Shown piece by piece: positions 63,484 to 64,000 of a stretch of 64,000 nucleotides of DNA (within the stretch, counting starts at the first letter, position 1; each line of letters starts with the position of its first letter). The position numbers and the translations under genes are program-made. The DNA comes from JAEZBP01 sp963832725 (GTDB taxonomy: Bacteria; Myxococcota_A; Polyangia; Polyangiales; Sandaracinaceae). Under the pieces are notes generated by a model. The model did no database searches, was not told the origin of the DNA, and saw only the letters and a program-made list of their open reading frames with translations. The stretch is taken from the NCBI GenBank assembly GCA_963832725.1, contig CAWHVG010000006.1, positions 62,001 through 126,000 on the forward strand, in the 5' to 3' direction.

Positions 63484-64000
63484 ATGAGCGATTCGGCGGA
63501 CGTGCTCCTGCTCGGGGCCAGCATGGCGGGCGTCGAGCTTTGGTACCGCCTCCGCAAGAGCGTCGCGGGGCGGGAGCTCTCGCTCCTCGTCGTCGATCGC
63601 CAAGAAGAGCATCCCTACATCCCGCTCGTGCACGAGCGGATGTCCCGGCGGCTCGAGGAGAGCTCCACGCTGCCGACGCGCGAGTGGATGGAAAAGGATC
63701 CGCGACTCACCTGGATCACCGGGGAGGTCGTGCATTTCGACCCGGAGCGGCTCGAAGCCACGCTCGCGTCGGGACGCAAGCTGCGCGGGCGCTACGTGGT
63801 CGTGGCGCTCGGCTCGTCGATCGCGCCACCGCCCGGTCTGCCCGGAGCAGAGCACCTCTTGCACTTCAAGCTCGCGGACGAGAGCGAGCGCGCGAGCGAT
63901 GGCGTGGCGCGCGCGCTCGAGCGACCGGATCCGCATTTCGTCGTCATCGGCGGCGGCATCAGCGGCGTGGAGCTGGCGGGGGAGCTCGCGCACCTTCGAC
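63484..64000 (+). CDS. NDH-2-like FAD-dependent oxidoreductase, partial
   Basis: 172 residues to the window edge with no stop. MSDSADVLLLGASMAGVELW is an FAD-binding strand in which the usual GxGxxG reads GASMAG. EHPYIPLVHERMSR, VHFDPERLEATLASGRKLRG and YVVVALGSSIAPPPGLPGAE follow the NADH dehydrogenase type II/ferredoxin-reductase plan, and a second nucleotide fold begins at HFVVIGGGISGVELAGELAH. Likely a peripheral membrane NADH or quinone oxidoreductase; subtype unassigned because the C-terminus is missing. ATG 63484. Confidence 0.8.
   Translation, partial: MSDSADVLLLGASMAGVELWYRLRKSVAGRELSLLVVDRQEEHPYIPLVHERMSRRLEESSTLPTREWMEKDPRLTWITGEVVHFDPERLEATLASGRKLRGRYVVVALGSSIAPPPGLPGAEHLLHFKLADESERASDGVARALERPDPHFVVIGGGISGVELAGELAHLR

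Overview
The window is very GC-rich (roughly 70% by eye), densely coded on both strands and reads like a chromosome of a predatory or social deltaproteobacterium of the Myxococcota, most likely a Polyangiales/Sandaracinus-type organism. That is an inference from several things seen here: four Hanks-type Ser/Thr kinases, one fused to a histidine kinase and one to a very long TPR array; many Asp/Gly/Pro-rich cysteine lipoproteins; PPC-like secreted proteins; hybrid histidine kinases; and a NorR regulator.

Layout. 1-5.7 kb: citrate synthase divergent from the soluble transhydrogenase SthA, a small hypothetical gene, a tandem pair of 166-bp palindromic elements and a cysteine-rich lipoprotein. 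5.7-10.1 kb: a decayed, gene-poor belt with an alpha/beta-hydrolase remnant, a 13-unit array of quasi-palindromes spaced 41-44 bp apart, a TPR-protein remnant, a CsbD-like stress protein, a broken lipoprotein gene and a C-terminal piece of an IS91-type transposase. 10.2-20.9 kb: lipase-like lipoprotein, the NorR/RIC nitrosative-stress divergon with a sigma-54 promoter, a vWA-like lipoprotein, a HEAT-repeat protein, a two-module PPC-like secreted protein and a subtilase. 20.9-30.1 kb (minus strand): MutY, a membrane Ser/Thr kinase, a UbiA-type prenyltransferase and a giant protein with Ser/Thr kinase, AAA ATPase, TPR, GAF, histidine kinase and receiver parts. 30.2-32.6 kb (minus strand): a compact cluster of GNAT acetyltransferase, a candidate 9-codon ORF, a haem-oxygenase-like diiron oxidase and a YcaO protein. 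This is my best candidate for an undescribed peptide-modifying system. 32.8-48.6 kb: lipoproteins, CoA-transferase, MscS channel, hybrid histidine kinase, thioesterase, hydrolases, RsmE, an RlmI-like methyltransferase overlapping a response regulator, and a Ser/Thr kinase whose catalytic loop reads HRN instead of HRD. 48.7-56.2 kb: YhbY, a PGAP1-like esterase, a metallophosphoesterase, an M50-type membrane protease, a methyltransferase and five tandem-repeat arrays. 56.3-64 kb: a ~1,780-residue kinase-TPR protein, a 2Fe-2S ferredoxin, a broken metzincin protease, a small hypothetical gene and the start of an NDH-2-like flavoprotein that runs off the window.

Many otherwise well-conserved genes (RsmE, YhbY, YcaO, the large kinases, the subtilase) are interrupted by one or more single-base frameshifts. 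Core genes are hit as well as accessory ones, so I read most of these as assembly or sequencing indels and annotate the genes as one locus each, giving the approximate shift positions. The belt at 5.7-9.8 kb and the metzincin near 62.5 kb look more like true decay.
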